From Shimia sp022448905 (GTDB lineage Bacteria; Pseudomonadota; Alphaproteobacteria; Rhodobacterales; Rhodobacteraceae), in contig NZ_CP138953.1 of NCBI RefSeq assembly GCF_047126315.1, positions 2,914,001-2,978,000 of the forward strand: a stretch of DNA of 64,000 bases, given 5' to 3'. The notes below the pieces were generated by a model that was not told the DNA's origin, ran no database searches, and saw nothing but the letters and a program-made list of their open reading frames with translations. Position 1 is the first letter of the stretch. Every line of letters begins with the position of its first letter. This document shows positions 50,775-58,629 of this stretch, piece by piece. The translations under genes were made by a program, and so were the position numbers.

Positions 50775-52664
50775 ATGAAGACTGCGCAGACCGTTCTGCA
50801 GCGGATTTGGCCTTTTGCCTTTGGCGCGGTGTGCCTCTGGCTGCTTTCCGAACAAGTGGACGATGTGGACTACGGCACGCTTTGGGCCTCTGTTCTGTCC
50901 GCCACCCCGTGGCTATGGGGGCTGGCACTTACGTTTTCAGCTCTTAGTTTTCTCGCGGTCTCTCGCTATGACGTGATTGCTCAACGCCATTTCCAAATGC
51001 ATCGCAGCGCGTCTGAGGCCATGACCGTTGGGGCCACTGCCATCGGTCTGGGGCAGACCTTGGGCGCCGGCGCGGTGGTTGGTACCTTTGTGCGCTGGCG
51101 CATGATGCCAGATCTGTCGCTCAAAGATGCCGCGCGCATCACCGCCTTTGTCACGGTGACGTTTCTGGCTGCCATGGCCGTGACCATCGCCCTTGCCGCG
51201 CTGGTCCTGCCCACACCACATGTGCCGTCTTTCCTGCCGCCAATCATTCTCGCGGTGGCGTTCCTTGTTGTGGTGCTGGCATTTGTGTTCCCGGTCTTGC
51301 CCCGACAGGGAAGCCGCCTCAGCCTGCCAACCCTGCCCGCCATGGCCGCGCTGCTGTCCCTCTGCCTGATTGACACCATCTTTGCCGCTCTGGCGCTCTA
51401 CGTTTTGCTGCCACCGGACCTTTCCCTCAGCTTTGCTGTCCTGCTCCCGGTCTTCCTGATCGCGCTTGGCGCCGCCATCTTCTCCGGCACCCCAGGCGGT
51501 GTAGGACCGTTTGAACTGACGCTTCTAGCAATGTTGCCTCACCAACCAGAAGCCTCCCTGCTCGCAGGCGTCCTGGCCTTCCGCGCGATCTACTATGCGC
51601 TACCGGCGCTCCTGGCTGGTTTGGTGTTCCTGCGCCATCTCGCCAAGCCGCGTCCGGCCCGCACCCCGCGCCAACACCGCGCCTATGAGGCCTATGACAA
51701 CGCGCCGCTCTCCACCGTCAGCCGCGCCGAACTGGGCGTGATCCGCCAAAACGGCGGCGCGCTCCTGTCTTGTGACGCAGGCCGCTACGGCGCAGTGCGC
51801 ATTGGCCAAACTCTTGTGGCGCTTTTTGACCCCATCGAAGGCGACGCCCATGCTATGGCCCGCTCGCTCAAAAACGCCGCCCGCGCGCAAAACCGGATCG
51901 CCTGCAAATACAAAATCTCCGCCCGTCAGGCAGTAAAAACCCGAAAAGCGGGCTGGGCGGTGGTGCATATCTCCGACGAGGCTGTTCTCAAACCAAGCCA
52001 ACACTCCACAGCGGGGTCCACCTATCGACAGCTACGCCGCAAGTTGCGCCAAGCCGAAAAGGCCGACGTAGAGGTGAACCAACCAGAGACCCACATGCTG
52101 CCGCTGGGCGACATGGCACAGGTCTCCGCCGCTTGGGAAGCCAAACACGGCATCCCCAAAGGTCTCACAATGGGGCGCTTTGAGGACTTCTATGTCGGCT
52201 GTCAAACTGTCTTCCTCGCGTATCAGGGCAATACCCTCGTCGGCTTTGTCAGCTTCCACGCCACCGCGCATGAATGGTGCCTCGACCTGATGCGCGTGCT
52301 GCCCGAAGCGCCTGACGGCACCATGCACCTGCTGGTCCAGAAAGCCATCGAGGCCGCAGCCGAAGCCGACGTACCCCGCCTGTCCTTGGCCGCAGCCCCT
52401 GCTCTGCCCGAAGGCAAAACCGCGCTGGAACGCAAAATCCGCAGCTACCACTTCAAACATGCAGGCGGCGCCGGCCTTCGTCAGTTCAAAGCCTGCTTTG
52501 CCCCCCGCTGGGAGCCGCTCTTCATGGCCGCACCCGGTCCAGCACAGCTCAGCCTGGCCGCGCTGGACCTAACCCGCGCTGTAAACCTACGCAGCGCACC
52601 TGCCACCCCCATCGCATGCGCTCAGCCAGTACAATCCGAAGGCTATCTATCCTCATCCTCATAA
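50775..52664 (+). CDS. MprF-like phosphatidylglycerol aminoacyltransferase domain protein
   Basis: A 629-residue two-part membrane protein. The N-terminal half (to about 290) has around eight hydrophobic segments of the flippase-like UPF0104 domain (SRYDVIAQRHFQM, GTPGGVGPFELTLLAMLP). The C-terminal half (about 310-600) is a soluble GNAT-like DUF2156 domain (NGGALLSCDAGRYGAVRIGQ, GFVSFHATAHEWCLDLMRV). This matches MprF, which adds Lys or Ala from tRNA to phosphatidylglycerol and flips it, altering surface charge. The amino acid used is unknown. A TTG at 50760 could extend it by five residues. It stands alone. Confidence 0.87.
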   Translation: MKTAQTVLQRIWPFAFGAVCLWLLSEQVDDVDYGTLWASVLSATPWLWGLALTFSALSFLAVSRYDVIAQRHFQMHRSASEAMTVGATAIGLGQTLGAGAVVGTFVRWRMMPDLSLKDAARITAFVTVTFLAAMAVTIALAALVLPTPHVPSFLPPIILAVAFLVVVLAFVFPVLPRQGSRLSLPTLPAMAALLSLCLIDTIFAALALYVLLPPDLSLSFAVLLPVFLIALGAAIFSGTPGGVGPFELTLLAMLPHQPEASLLAGVLAFRAIYYALPALLAGLVFLRHLAKPRPARTPRQHRAYEAYDNAPLSTVSRAELGVIRQNGGALLSCDAGRYGAVRIGQTLVALFDPIEGDAHAMARSLKNAARAQNRIACKYKISARQAVKTRKAGWAVVHISDEAVLKPSQHSTAGSTYRQLRRKLRQAEKADVEVNQPETHMLPLGDMAQVSAAWEAKHGIPKGLTMGRFEDFYVGCQTVFLAYQGNTLVGFVSFHATAHEWCLDLMRVLPEAPDGTMHLLVQKAIEAAAEADVPRLSLAAAPALPEGKTALERKIRSYHFKHAGGAGLRQFKACFAPRWEPLFMAAPGPAQLSLAALDLTRAVNLRSAPATPIACAQPVQSEGYLSSSS

Positions 52665-52758
52665 TGGTCTTGCATCAAATTAAGTTGTGCCCCGGCCCCG
52701 CCCGTGGCAAATCGCTGCGCAAACGACACGCGGCACGCCGCGCCCTAAGGAGTCTCCA

Positions 52759-53778
52759 ATGACCAACGCCCTCTCCAAGCTTTTGGAAACCCGTGACTGG
52801 CTCATGGCCGACGGCGCCACCGGCACCAACCTGTTCAACATGGGCCTCAGCTCCGGCGACGCGCCAGAACTCTGGAACGCCGACGAGCCACAAAACATCA
52901 AAAAACTCTACAGCCTCGCGGTCGACAATGGCTCTGACATCTTTCTGACCAATTCCTTTGGCGGCAACGCCTCCCGCCTGAAGCTGCACGACGCCCAGAA
53001 CCGCGTGCATGAACTCAACCGCCTTGCCGCTGAAATTGGCCGCGACGTGGCGGACGCCGCAGGTCGCCCAGTTATCGTGGCTGGCTCCGTAGGCCCAACT
53101 GGCGACATCATGGAACCCGTAGGTAGCCTGTCCCACGCCGACGCCGTCGAAATGTTTCACGAGCAGGCCGAAGGTCTGAAAGAAGGCGGCGCGGACGTGC
53201 TGTGGTTGGAAACCATCTCCGCACCAGAAGAGTACAAAGCCGCCGCCGAAGCTTTTGCCCTCGCGGACATGCCTTGGGTCGGCACCATGAGTTTTGACAC
53301 CGCAGGCCGCACCATGATGGGTGTGACTTCCGCCGATATGGTGCAACTGGTCAACAGCCTGCCCAACAAGCCGCTCGGTTTTGGTGCCAACTGCGGCACT
53401 GGCGCGCCGGACCTCTTGCGCACTGTGCTTGGCTTCTCCGCCCAAGGCACCGAGACCCCGATCGTGGCCAAAGGCAACGCGGGCATTCCGAAATACCACG
53501 ACGGCCACATCCACTATGATGGCACGCCAGAGCTGATGGCATACTATGCCGTCATGGCGCGCGACTGCGGCGCGACCATCATTGGCGGCTGCTGCGGCAC
53601 CATGCCAAACCACCTCAAAGCCATGCGCGAAGCGCTGGAAACCCGCCCCCGTGGCGAGCGTCCGTCGCTTGAGGCCATTGCCGAAGCGCTTGGCGGCTTC
53701 TCCTCTGCCAACGACGGCACCGGCGATGACGCCGCCGCCCCAGCGCGCGAGCGCCGCGGCCGCCGCCGTCGCGGCTAA
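52759..53778 (+). CDS. bmt: Homocysteine S-methyltransferase family protein (betaine- or B12-linked)
   Basis: A 339-residue TIM-barrel methyltransferase that makes methionine from homocysteine. The zinc-binding cysteines are all present: C212 in GANCGTG and C278/C279 in GGCCGT. The N-terminus shows WLMADGATGTNLFNMGLSSG. It could use glycine betaine as methyl donor or, in roseobacters, act as the homocysteine domain of a methionine synthase split over several genes; the corrinoid protein at 56472 supports the second. The C-terminal 25 residues are Arg-rich low complexity (ERRGRRRRG), unusual for the family. AAGGAG precedes the ATG; a frame open upstream is not family-like. A bidirectional terminator follows. 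Confidence 0.9.
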   Translation: MTNALSKLLETRDWLMADGATGTNLFNMGLSSGDAPELWNADEPQNIKKLYSLAVDNGSDIFLTNSFGGNASRLKLHDAQNRVHELNRLAAEIGRDVADAAGRPVIVAGSVGPTGDIMEPVGSLSHADAVEMFHEQAEGLKEGGADVLWLETISAPEEYKAAAEAFALADMPWVGTMSFDTAGRTMMGVTSADMVQLVNSLPNKPLGFGANCGTGAPDLLRTVLGFSAQGTETPIVAKGNAGIPKYHDGHIHYDGTPELMAYYAVMARDCGATIIGGCCGTMPNHLKAMREALETRPRGERPSLEAIAEALGGFSSANDGTGDDAAAPARERRGRRRRG

Positions 53779-53790
53779 GTCTGAAACACC

Positions 53791-53824
53791 CAAAAGGCGC
53801 CGTTCACCGGCGCCTTTTGTTTAA
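53791..53824. terminator. Bidirectional terminator between convergent genes
   Basis: CAAAAGGCGCCG (53791-53802) and CGGCGCCTTTTG (53808-53819) form a perfect 12-bp stem with a 5-nt loop. The A-flank and T-flank make it an intrinsic terminator for both the homocysteine methyltransferase gene (+) and the nuclease gene (-), whose stop codon starts at 53823. Confidence 0.88.
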
Positions 53825-54210
53825 CTGCAATAGCCGGCGCGCTTGATCCGGCTTTTCGCAGACGCCTTTTCCAAATGGCGATAGCGCCCTCCAGAGTAGC
53901 GCGCGCAATCCAACGCGTGGCCCGCCGCAATCACCGCCGCACCAATGTCCTGCCCGTTGGCGTAACACACGCCAATGTAGCGATCATACGACCGCTCTCC
54001 GGTCAAATCACAGGTCACCTCTTTGCCGCGCAGATAGTTCACCGTCCAGCGCTTGGCATCCTTGCCTGCACGGGTCTTAAGCTCCGGCGCATCAACCCCT
54101 TGAAAACGCACCGGTGTGCCGTCCACGACAATCGTATCCGCGTCGCGCACTTGCACCTCCGCCCATACCGGCGTGGCCACCAAAACGGCAGCCGCAATTA
54201 GTCTTTTCAT
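53821..54210 (-). CDS. Thermonuclease (SNase-like) family protein, exported
   Basis: A 129-residue precursor with a signal peptide (KRLIAAAVLVATPVWA, cleaved before EVQVRD). The SNase OB-fold follows: VQVRDADTIVVDGTPVRFQG, VDAPEL, and a later GERSYDRYIGVCYANGQDIG. In staphylococcal nuclease the catalytic residues are Arg35, Glu43 and Arg87; candidates here are Arg in PVRFQG, Glu in APEL and Arg in YDRYIG. Four Cys in the second half may form disulfides. The domain is compact, so activity is likely but unproved. It shares its terminator with the convergent methyltransferase gene. Confidence 0.9.
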   Translation of the reverse strand: MKRLIAAAVLVATPVWAEVQVRDADTIVVDGTPVRFQGVDAPELKTRAGKDAKRWTVNYLRGKEVTCDLTGERSYDRYIGVCYANGQDIGAAVIAAGHALDCARYSGGRYRHLEKASAKSRIKRAGYCS

Positions 54211-54344
54211 TTTGGTCGTCAGTCTTCTGTGAGTGGTGGCAGCACCTTAGCAGGCGGCAACTGCCAAGTAACAGAGACAGGCTCACAATAAGGCGCCATG
54301 GGCAGACCACCGCCCATAACGCTGTTTTTCAATTCCAAAACCCC

Positions 54345-55076
54345 TCAAAAGGCGTATTTTGACCGCAGCGTCGCAACCGTGTCGCCATTCTCTGCCAGCC
54401 ACGTATTGAAAGCCTCCACAACGTCCGCACGGTTGCTGGAAGACACATGATAATTCGACACGGAGTGCGGCAGACTCTCATCAAACACCAGTGCCGTCTC
54501 GTCTTTGCCCAACTCACGCAAAACACGGCGGATCACATCCTGATTGGCATAGGCCCCGTCAATCCGCCCAACCAGCGCTTGACGCACCATGCCAATAAAG
54601 CTGGAGTTCTCCTTGAGCTTCACATCGCCGCTATTGATCCGATCGAGCCAGGAATACGGCGTGAACCCCAAAACCGTGCCAAGTTGATCAACCTCGTCTG
54701 CTGGACGCCCAACATGCTCAGGCAACACCATCACGCCATCGATCGCTTCAACCACAACGTCGGAATAAACCACGCCCTGACCGTCTTTCAGTTCCGGCGA
54801 CCAATAGGCGTTGTCCGGGTATTTCAGGTCCACATCCCCCGTGACCACCGCCTGCATCAGCCGGGTGATTGGCAAGGCTTTGAACTCCAGTTCATACCCT
54901 TCATCCTCCGCAAAGGCGGTCAAAAGGTCCGCCCCAAATCCGGTGTAACTCTGCCCGTCCCAATTGTAGTGCGGAAGGTATTCAATGTTTTCCACGCCCA
55001 CGACTAGGCGTTCGGCGGTGGCCACTCCGGCCGTACAGGCCAACGAAAGGCCAACTGCTGCAATCACGTTCTTCAT
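54345..55076 (-). CDS. Periplasmic solute-binding protein, family 3
   Basis: A 243-residue precursor with a Sec signal (KNVIAAVGLSLACTAGVATA, then ERLVVG). The mature protein is a family 3 solute-binding domain: VENIEYLPHYNWDGQSYTGF, GADLLTAFAEDEGYELEFKA and ITRLMQAVVTGDVDLKY. Permease and ATPase genes are not adjacent, so it is an orphan binder that may serve a distant transporter or a sensor. The ligand is unknown; the family binds amino acids and amines. GGAGACGGACT precedes the ATG. Confidence 0.85.
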   Translation of the reverse strand: MKNVIAAVGLSLACTAGVATAERLVVGVENIEYLPHYNWDGQSYTGFGADLLTAFAEDEGYELEFKALPITRLMQAVVTGDVDLKYPDNAYWSPELKDGQGVVYSDVVVEAIDGVMVLPEHVGRPADEVDQLGTVLGFTPYSWLDRINSGDVKLKENSSFIGMVRQALVGRIDGAYANQDVIRRVLRELGKDETALVFDESLPHSVSNYHVSSSNRADVVEAFNTWLAENGDTVATLRSKYAF

Positions 55077-55165
55077 AGTCCGTCTCCTATGGAAATAACT
55101 CAGACCCGCAGCATCAGGGCCTGAAACTTTCCAATGTGTTGACTTTCGCAAAAGCTGAAACAGTT

Positions 55166-56251
55166 TCAGAAAAGCGCCAGTTGTCCATCCCGCGCGAGTG
55201 GCACCTCAAACAGATCACAGCGCAGTTTGGGCATCTCTTCATTCAAGCCAAAACGCACACGGGCTTTCTCCACCCGCTTCGCGATCATCTCCGCATAGAT
55301 CCCCTCGCCCCGCATGCGTTTGTTGAACTCCGCGTGATACAGCTCCCCGCCATGCATCTCCCGCATCCGCGCCAGAACTTTTGCCGCGCGCCCTGGATTG
55401 GCCGCCTCTAACCATTCCTCAAACAACGGCGCCACCTCCATTGGCAGACGCAACATGATCCAAGCCATGCCGGTAGCACCGGCGTCCGCAGCTGCCTCTA
55501 TAAGCGCCTCAACCTCATGATCCGTCAAACCCGGCACCACCGGCGCCAGCATCGCGCGCACCGGGATGCCCGCCTCTGTGAGCTTTCGAATGATCTCCAA
55601 CCGCCGTTTGGGCAAGGGACAGCGTGGCTCCATCGCGCGCGATAGGCCCACATCCATCGTCGTCAAAGACACCCCGACCTGCGCCAGACCTTTGGCCGCG
55701 ATGTCACTCAAAATATCAATGTCGCGCTCGACCAATGTGCCTTTGGTGGTGATGGCCACCGGATGATTAAACCGCTGCAAAACCTCCAACACTGAACGCA
55801 TCACACGATAGCGCCGCTCAATCGGCTGATACGGATCGGTGTTGGTGCCAATCGCCAATAGGCTGGGCTGATAGGCTTTGCGCCGCAACTCTTTCTCCAG
55901 CACCTCCGCCGCCTTCGGCCGCGCCACCAGCTTGCTTTCAAAATCCAACCCCGGCGACAGCCCCAGATAGGCATGTGTCGGCCGCGCAAAACAATAAGTG
56001 CAGCCATGCTCACACCCACGATAGGGATTAAGGGAGCGATCAAATGGTATGTCCGTCGACGTATTGCGTGTGATCACTGACCGGGGCCGCTCCTCACTCA
56101 CCTCAGTGACAAAGGCACCCCGCTCTTCCGGGATCTCCCAACCATCCTGTACGTCCTCGCGCTCCAGCTCATAGCGCCCAGGCGCATTGCTTTGCGCCCC
56201 CCGCGCCTTGCGCCGTGCCACATCGATTTTGGACTGTTTCAGGTCAGACAT
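55166..56251 (-). CDS. PA0069 family radical SAM protein
   Basis: A 361-residue radical SAM enzyme of unknown reaction. The [4Fe-4S] motif is in NPYRGCEHGCTYCFARPTHA (CxxxCxxC). The barrel continues with ATTLVERDID-like strands (AITTKGTLVERDIDILSDIA) and the Pro-rich REPEATED motif region RAMLAPVVPGLTDHE. The family is distantly like spore photoproduct lyase and was named for Pseudomonas PA0069. The N-terminal 60 residues are charged (KIDVARRKARGAQSNAPGRY). The start MSDLKQ follows family expectations; a frame open 15 codons upstream lacks a site. It is divergent from the corrinoid protein gene. Confidence 0.88.
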   Translation of the reverse strand: MSDLKQSKIDVARRKARGAQSNAPGRYELEREDVQDGWEIPEERGAFVTEVSEERPRSVITRNTSTDIPFDRSLNPYRGCEHGCTYCFARPTHAYLGLSPGLDFESKLVARPKAAEVLEKELRRKAYQPSLLAIGTNTDPYQPIERRYRVMRSVLEVLQRFNHPVAITTKGTLVERDIDILSDIAAKGLAQVGVSLTTMDVGLSRAMEPRCPLPKRRLEIIRKLTEAGIPVRAMLAPVVPGLTDHEVEALIEAAADAGATGMAWIMLRLPMEVAPLFEEWLEAANPGRAAKVLARMREMHGGELYHAEFNKRMRGEGIYAEMIAKRVEKARVRFGLNEEMPKLRCDLFEVPLARDGQLALF

Positions 56252-56471
56252 ACGCCCAAAATAGAACAAAAAGTGAACAAATACAACAAACCCCATGATC
56301 TGGATGAGAAACTTTCATCTCTCACATGATTTTTGCCCCTACACGTCGCACCCGGCGCTGGCTATGTCGCTATTCAGACAGTTTGCCCGCTCAAAAGCAT
56401 TGAAAGCTGGGGTATATTGAATAGCAACCGGTGCCCGCTTCGGGCCCCCGCCAGGGTATGGGAATACGCGC

Positions 56472-57173
56472 ATGTCAGAAGAAGAAGACGACATCATCCT
56501 GTCCGAACTCAATGACGAGGAACTTGTCCAACAGATGTTTGACGACCTCTACGATGGCCTCAAGGAGGAAATCGAAGAAGGTGTGAACATCCTGCTGGAA
56601 CGCGGCTGGGAACCCTACCGCATCCTGACCGAAGCGCTGGTGGGCGGAATGACCATCGTTGGCGCTGACTTCCGCGATGGTATCCTCTTTGTCCCTGAAG
56701 TGCTTCTGGCGGCCAACGCCATGAAGGGCGGCATGTCCATCCTGAAGCCTTTGCTGGCCGAAACCGGCGCGCCACGCATGGGTTCTATGGTCATCGGGAC
56801 CGTCAAAGGCGACATTCACGACATCGGCAAGAACCTGGTTTCCATGATGATGGAAGGCGCTGGTTTTGAAGTGGTGGACCTCGGCATCAACAACGCTGTT
56901 GAAAGCTACTTGGAAGCGCTTGAAGAGCACAAGCCGGACATCCTCGGCATGTCTGCCTTGCTCACCACCACCATGCCCTACATGAAGGTTGTCATCGACA
57001 CGATGGTCGAGCAAGGCCTGCGTGATGACTACATCGTTCTGGTTGGCGGTGCCCCACTGAACGAAGAGTTTGGCAAGGCCATTGGCGCAGACGCCTACTG
57101 CCGTGACGCGGCTGTGGCCGTCGAAACCGCCAAAGAATGGGTTGCGCGCAAACACAACCAGATGAGCGCCTGA
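56472..57173 (+). CDS. Corrinoid-binding protein (MtbC/MetH cobalamin-domain type)
   Basis: A 233-residue two-domain corrinoid protein. Residues about 10-100 form the helical cap (LVQQMFDDLYDGLKEEIEEG). Residues 105-225 form the B12 Rossmann domain with DIHDIG (114-119), His116 being the lower axial cobalt ligand, followed by MSALLTTTMPYM and LVGGAPLNEEFG. Such proteins carry methyl groups between a methyltransferase pair. With the homocysteine methyltransferase at 52759 and DUF1638 downstream it could be the cobalamin module of a split methionine synthase. A trimethylamine or glycine betaine demethylation role is the alternative. A strong terminator follows. Confidence 0.92.
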   Translation: MSEEEDDIILSELNDEELVQQMFDDLYDGLKEEIEEGVNILLERGWEPYRILTEALVGGMTIVGADFRDGILFVPEVLLAANAMKGGMSILKPLLAETGAPRMGSMVIGTVKGDIHDIGKNLVSMMMEGAGFEVVDLGINNAVESYLEALEEHKPDILGMSALLTTTMPYMKVVIDTMVEQGLRDDYIVLVGGAPLNEEFGKAIGADAYCRDAAVAVETAKEWVARKHNQMSA

Positions 57174-57214
57174 TCAGGCCCTATCCCTTTGCTCACTCCC
57201 CGAGCGATTTGATC

Positions 57215-57246
57215 CGGCCCGCCCTTCACAGGCGGGCCGTTTTTGT
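57215..57246 (+). terminator. Rho-independent terminator of the corrinoid protein gene
   Basis: CGGCCCGCC (57215-57223) and GGCGGGCCG (57231-57239) form a 9-bp stem with a 7-nt loop, followed by TTTTTG. The next gene starts 14 nt later, so it must use read-through or its own promoter. Confidence 0.85.
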
Positions 57247-57259
57247 TCAAGGTACCGAC

Positions 57260-57952
57260 ATGTCTGGACTTTACTCCCCCGATCTCGCCCGCATCCACGC
57301 CGAAGGCTACAACGACACCTTTGACGAGGCACACGACTGGCTCGCCGCGCAAATTCTGCACGGCCCCGCCAACGCCCATCTGTTTGACATTGGCTGCGGC
57401 GATGGCACCTGGCTTTCCGTGGCCGAAGACCGCGGCGTCATGGGCGAAGGCGTTGACCTCTCTCCGGCCTTTGTGGAAATCGCCCAAGCTCGTGGCCTTC
57501 TGGTCAAACAAGGCAACGCAGCCGACATCCGCATCCCCAAAGGCACCACCGCGATCACCTGTCTTGGAGAAGTTCTGAGCTACATAGACGCCACCACCAA
57601 ACGCGACACGCTTCTGCCCGTGGCCCGCGCGGCGTTTGACGCGCTGCCCTCCGGCGGTCTGCTCTTTGCCGACCTCATCGGCCCCCGATGCCTACCCAAA
57701 GCGCCACGCAACACTGGCATAGACTGGCAAATGCGCATTGAAGTCACCGTCGAGCGCGGCCTCCTCACCCGCCGCATCGAAACCCAGGTGGGCGATCGGT
57801 TTGACACGGTCATCCACCAGCAATCCCGACGCCATCCGGCAAGCACTAAACAGGCGCTTGAAGCCATCGGCTGGCGTTGCGAGATCCTCGATAGCTACGG
57901 CCCTGCAGGGCTTCTCCCGGGACGTTTTGCCATCAAGCTGACCAAGCCATGA
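57260..57952 (+). CDS. Class I SAM-dependent methyltransferase
   Basis: A 230-residue methyltransferase. Motif I is LFDIGCGDGTWLSVAED, motif II lies in GEGVDLSPAFVEIAQARG, and TCLGEVLSYI sits where motif IV would be. The target is unknown. It overlaps the DUF1638 gene by 4 nt, so the two are likely to act together; closeness to the corrinoid protein suggests a link to one-carbon metabolism or B12, which is inference. The start at 57260 has AAGG seven bases upstream; longer versions would run into the terminator. Confidence 0.88.
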   Translation: MSGLYSPDLARIHAEGYNDTFDEAHDWLAAQILHGPANAHLFDIGCGDGTWLSVAEDRGVMGEGVDLSPAFVEIAQARGLLVKQGNAADIRIPKGTTAITCLGEVLSYIDATTKRDTLLPVARAAFDALPSGGLLFADLIGPRCLPKAPRNTGIDWQMRIEVTVERGLLTRRIETQVGDRFDTVIHQQSRRHPASTKQALEAIGWRCEILDSYGPAGLLPGRFAIKLTKP

Positions 57953-58590
57953 CGCAACTCCCCAACGACAGAACGCTGGCGCAATCTGGCCTTGCCCCCA
58001 CTGGCTCAACCGGCCGCATACTTCTGCTGGCCTGCGGCGCGCTCGCGCGTGAAATCCTTGACCTGATCAAACTCAACAACTGGTCCCACATGGACCTCAC
58101 CTGCCTGCCCGCCATCTTCCACATCCATCCAGAAAAAATCGCGCCGGCCGTTCGCGACGCCGTTGCCAAACATCGCGACAGCTACGCCGACATCTTTGTG
58201 GTCTACGCTGACTGCGGCACCGGCGGGCAGCTTCAACAAACCTGCGACGAACTAGGCGTCAAAATGATCGCAGGCCCCCATTGCTACAGCTTTTTTGAAG
58301 GCAACGACCGCTTTGCCAAAATCGCTGAAGACGAATTCACCGCCTTCTACCTGACCGACTTTCTGGTCCGCCAATTTGACGCTTTTATCATCAAACCCAT
58401 GGGGTTGGATCGCCACCCCGAATTGATGGAGATGTACTTCGGCAACTACGAGAAACTGGTCTATCAGGCCCAAACCGACGATCCCGCGCTGACCGAAAAA
58501 GCCAAAGAATGTGCGGATCACCTCGGCCTGGCCTTCGAGCGTCGCTTCACTGGCTACGGTGACATGGCCACCGCGCTCAAGGCCCTATAA
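57949..58590 (+). CDS. DUF1638 domain protein
   Basis: A 213-residue soluble protein of the DUF1638 family. The signs are ILLLACGALAREILDLIKLN, LPAIFHIHPEKIAPAVRDAV, DIFVVYADCGTGGQLQQTCD and IAGPHCYSFFEGNDRF. The conserved Cys and His in these blocks (ACGA, DCGTGG, GPHCYSFF) could bind a metal or cofactor. The function is not established; members often occur beside corrinoid proteins and methyltransferases. Here it is coupled to a methyltransferase by ATGA and lies 0.8 kb from the corrinoid protein. A part in methyl transfer or corrinoid activation is an inference. Confidence 0.88.
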   Translation: MTQLPNDRTLAQSGLAPTGSTGRILLLACGALAREILDLIKLNNWSHMDLTCLPAIFHIHPEKIAPAVRDAVAKHRDSYADIFVVYADCGTGGQLQQTCDELGVKMIAGPHCYSFFEGNDRFAKIAEDEFTAFYLTDFLVRQFDAFIIKPMGLDRHPELMEMYFGNYEKLVYQAQTDDPALTEKAKECADHLGLAFERRFTGYGDMATALKAL

Positions 58591-58595
58591 AATAG

Positions 58596-58620
58596 GAGGC
58601 GCCCCAATTTGGAGCGCCTC
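58596..58620. terminator. Stem-loop between convergent DUF1638 and ATP-grasp genes
   Basis: GAGGCGC (58596-58602) and GCGCCTC (58614-58620) form a 7-bp stem extended by CC/GG near the loop. On the minus strand it leads into CTATTTTATA, so it can end ATP-grasp transcripts; on the + strand the T content is low. Confidence 0.55.
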
Positions 58621-58629
58621 TCTAACCCT

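Noticed and set aside
52665..52758. Possible SAM or SAH riboswitch upstream of the homocysteine methyltransferase gene
   Set aside because: The 94-nt leader does not match the conserved cores I know for SAM-II, SAM/SAH or SAH riboswitches.
56252..56471. Possible cobalamin riboswitch upstream of the corrinoid protein gene
   Set aside because: No B12-box-like sequence is seen; only a small GCCCG/CGGGC hairpin is present.
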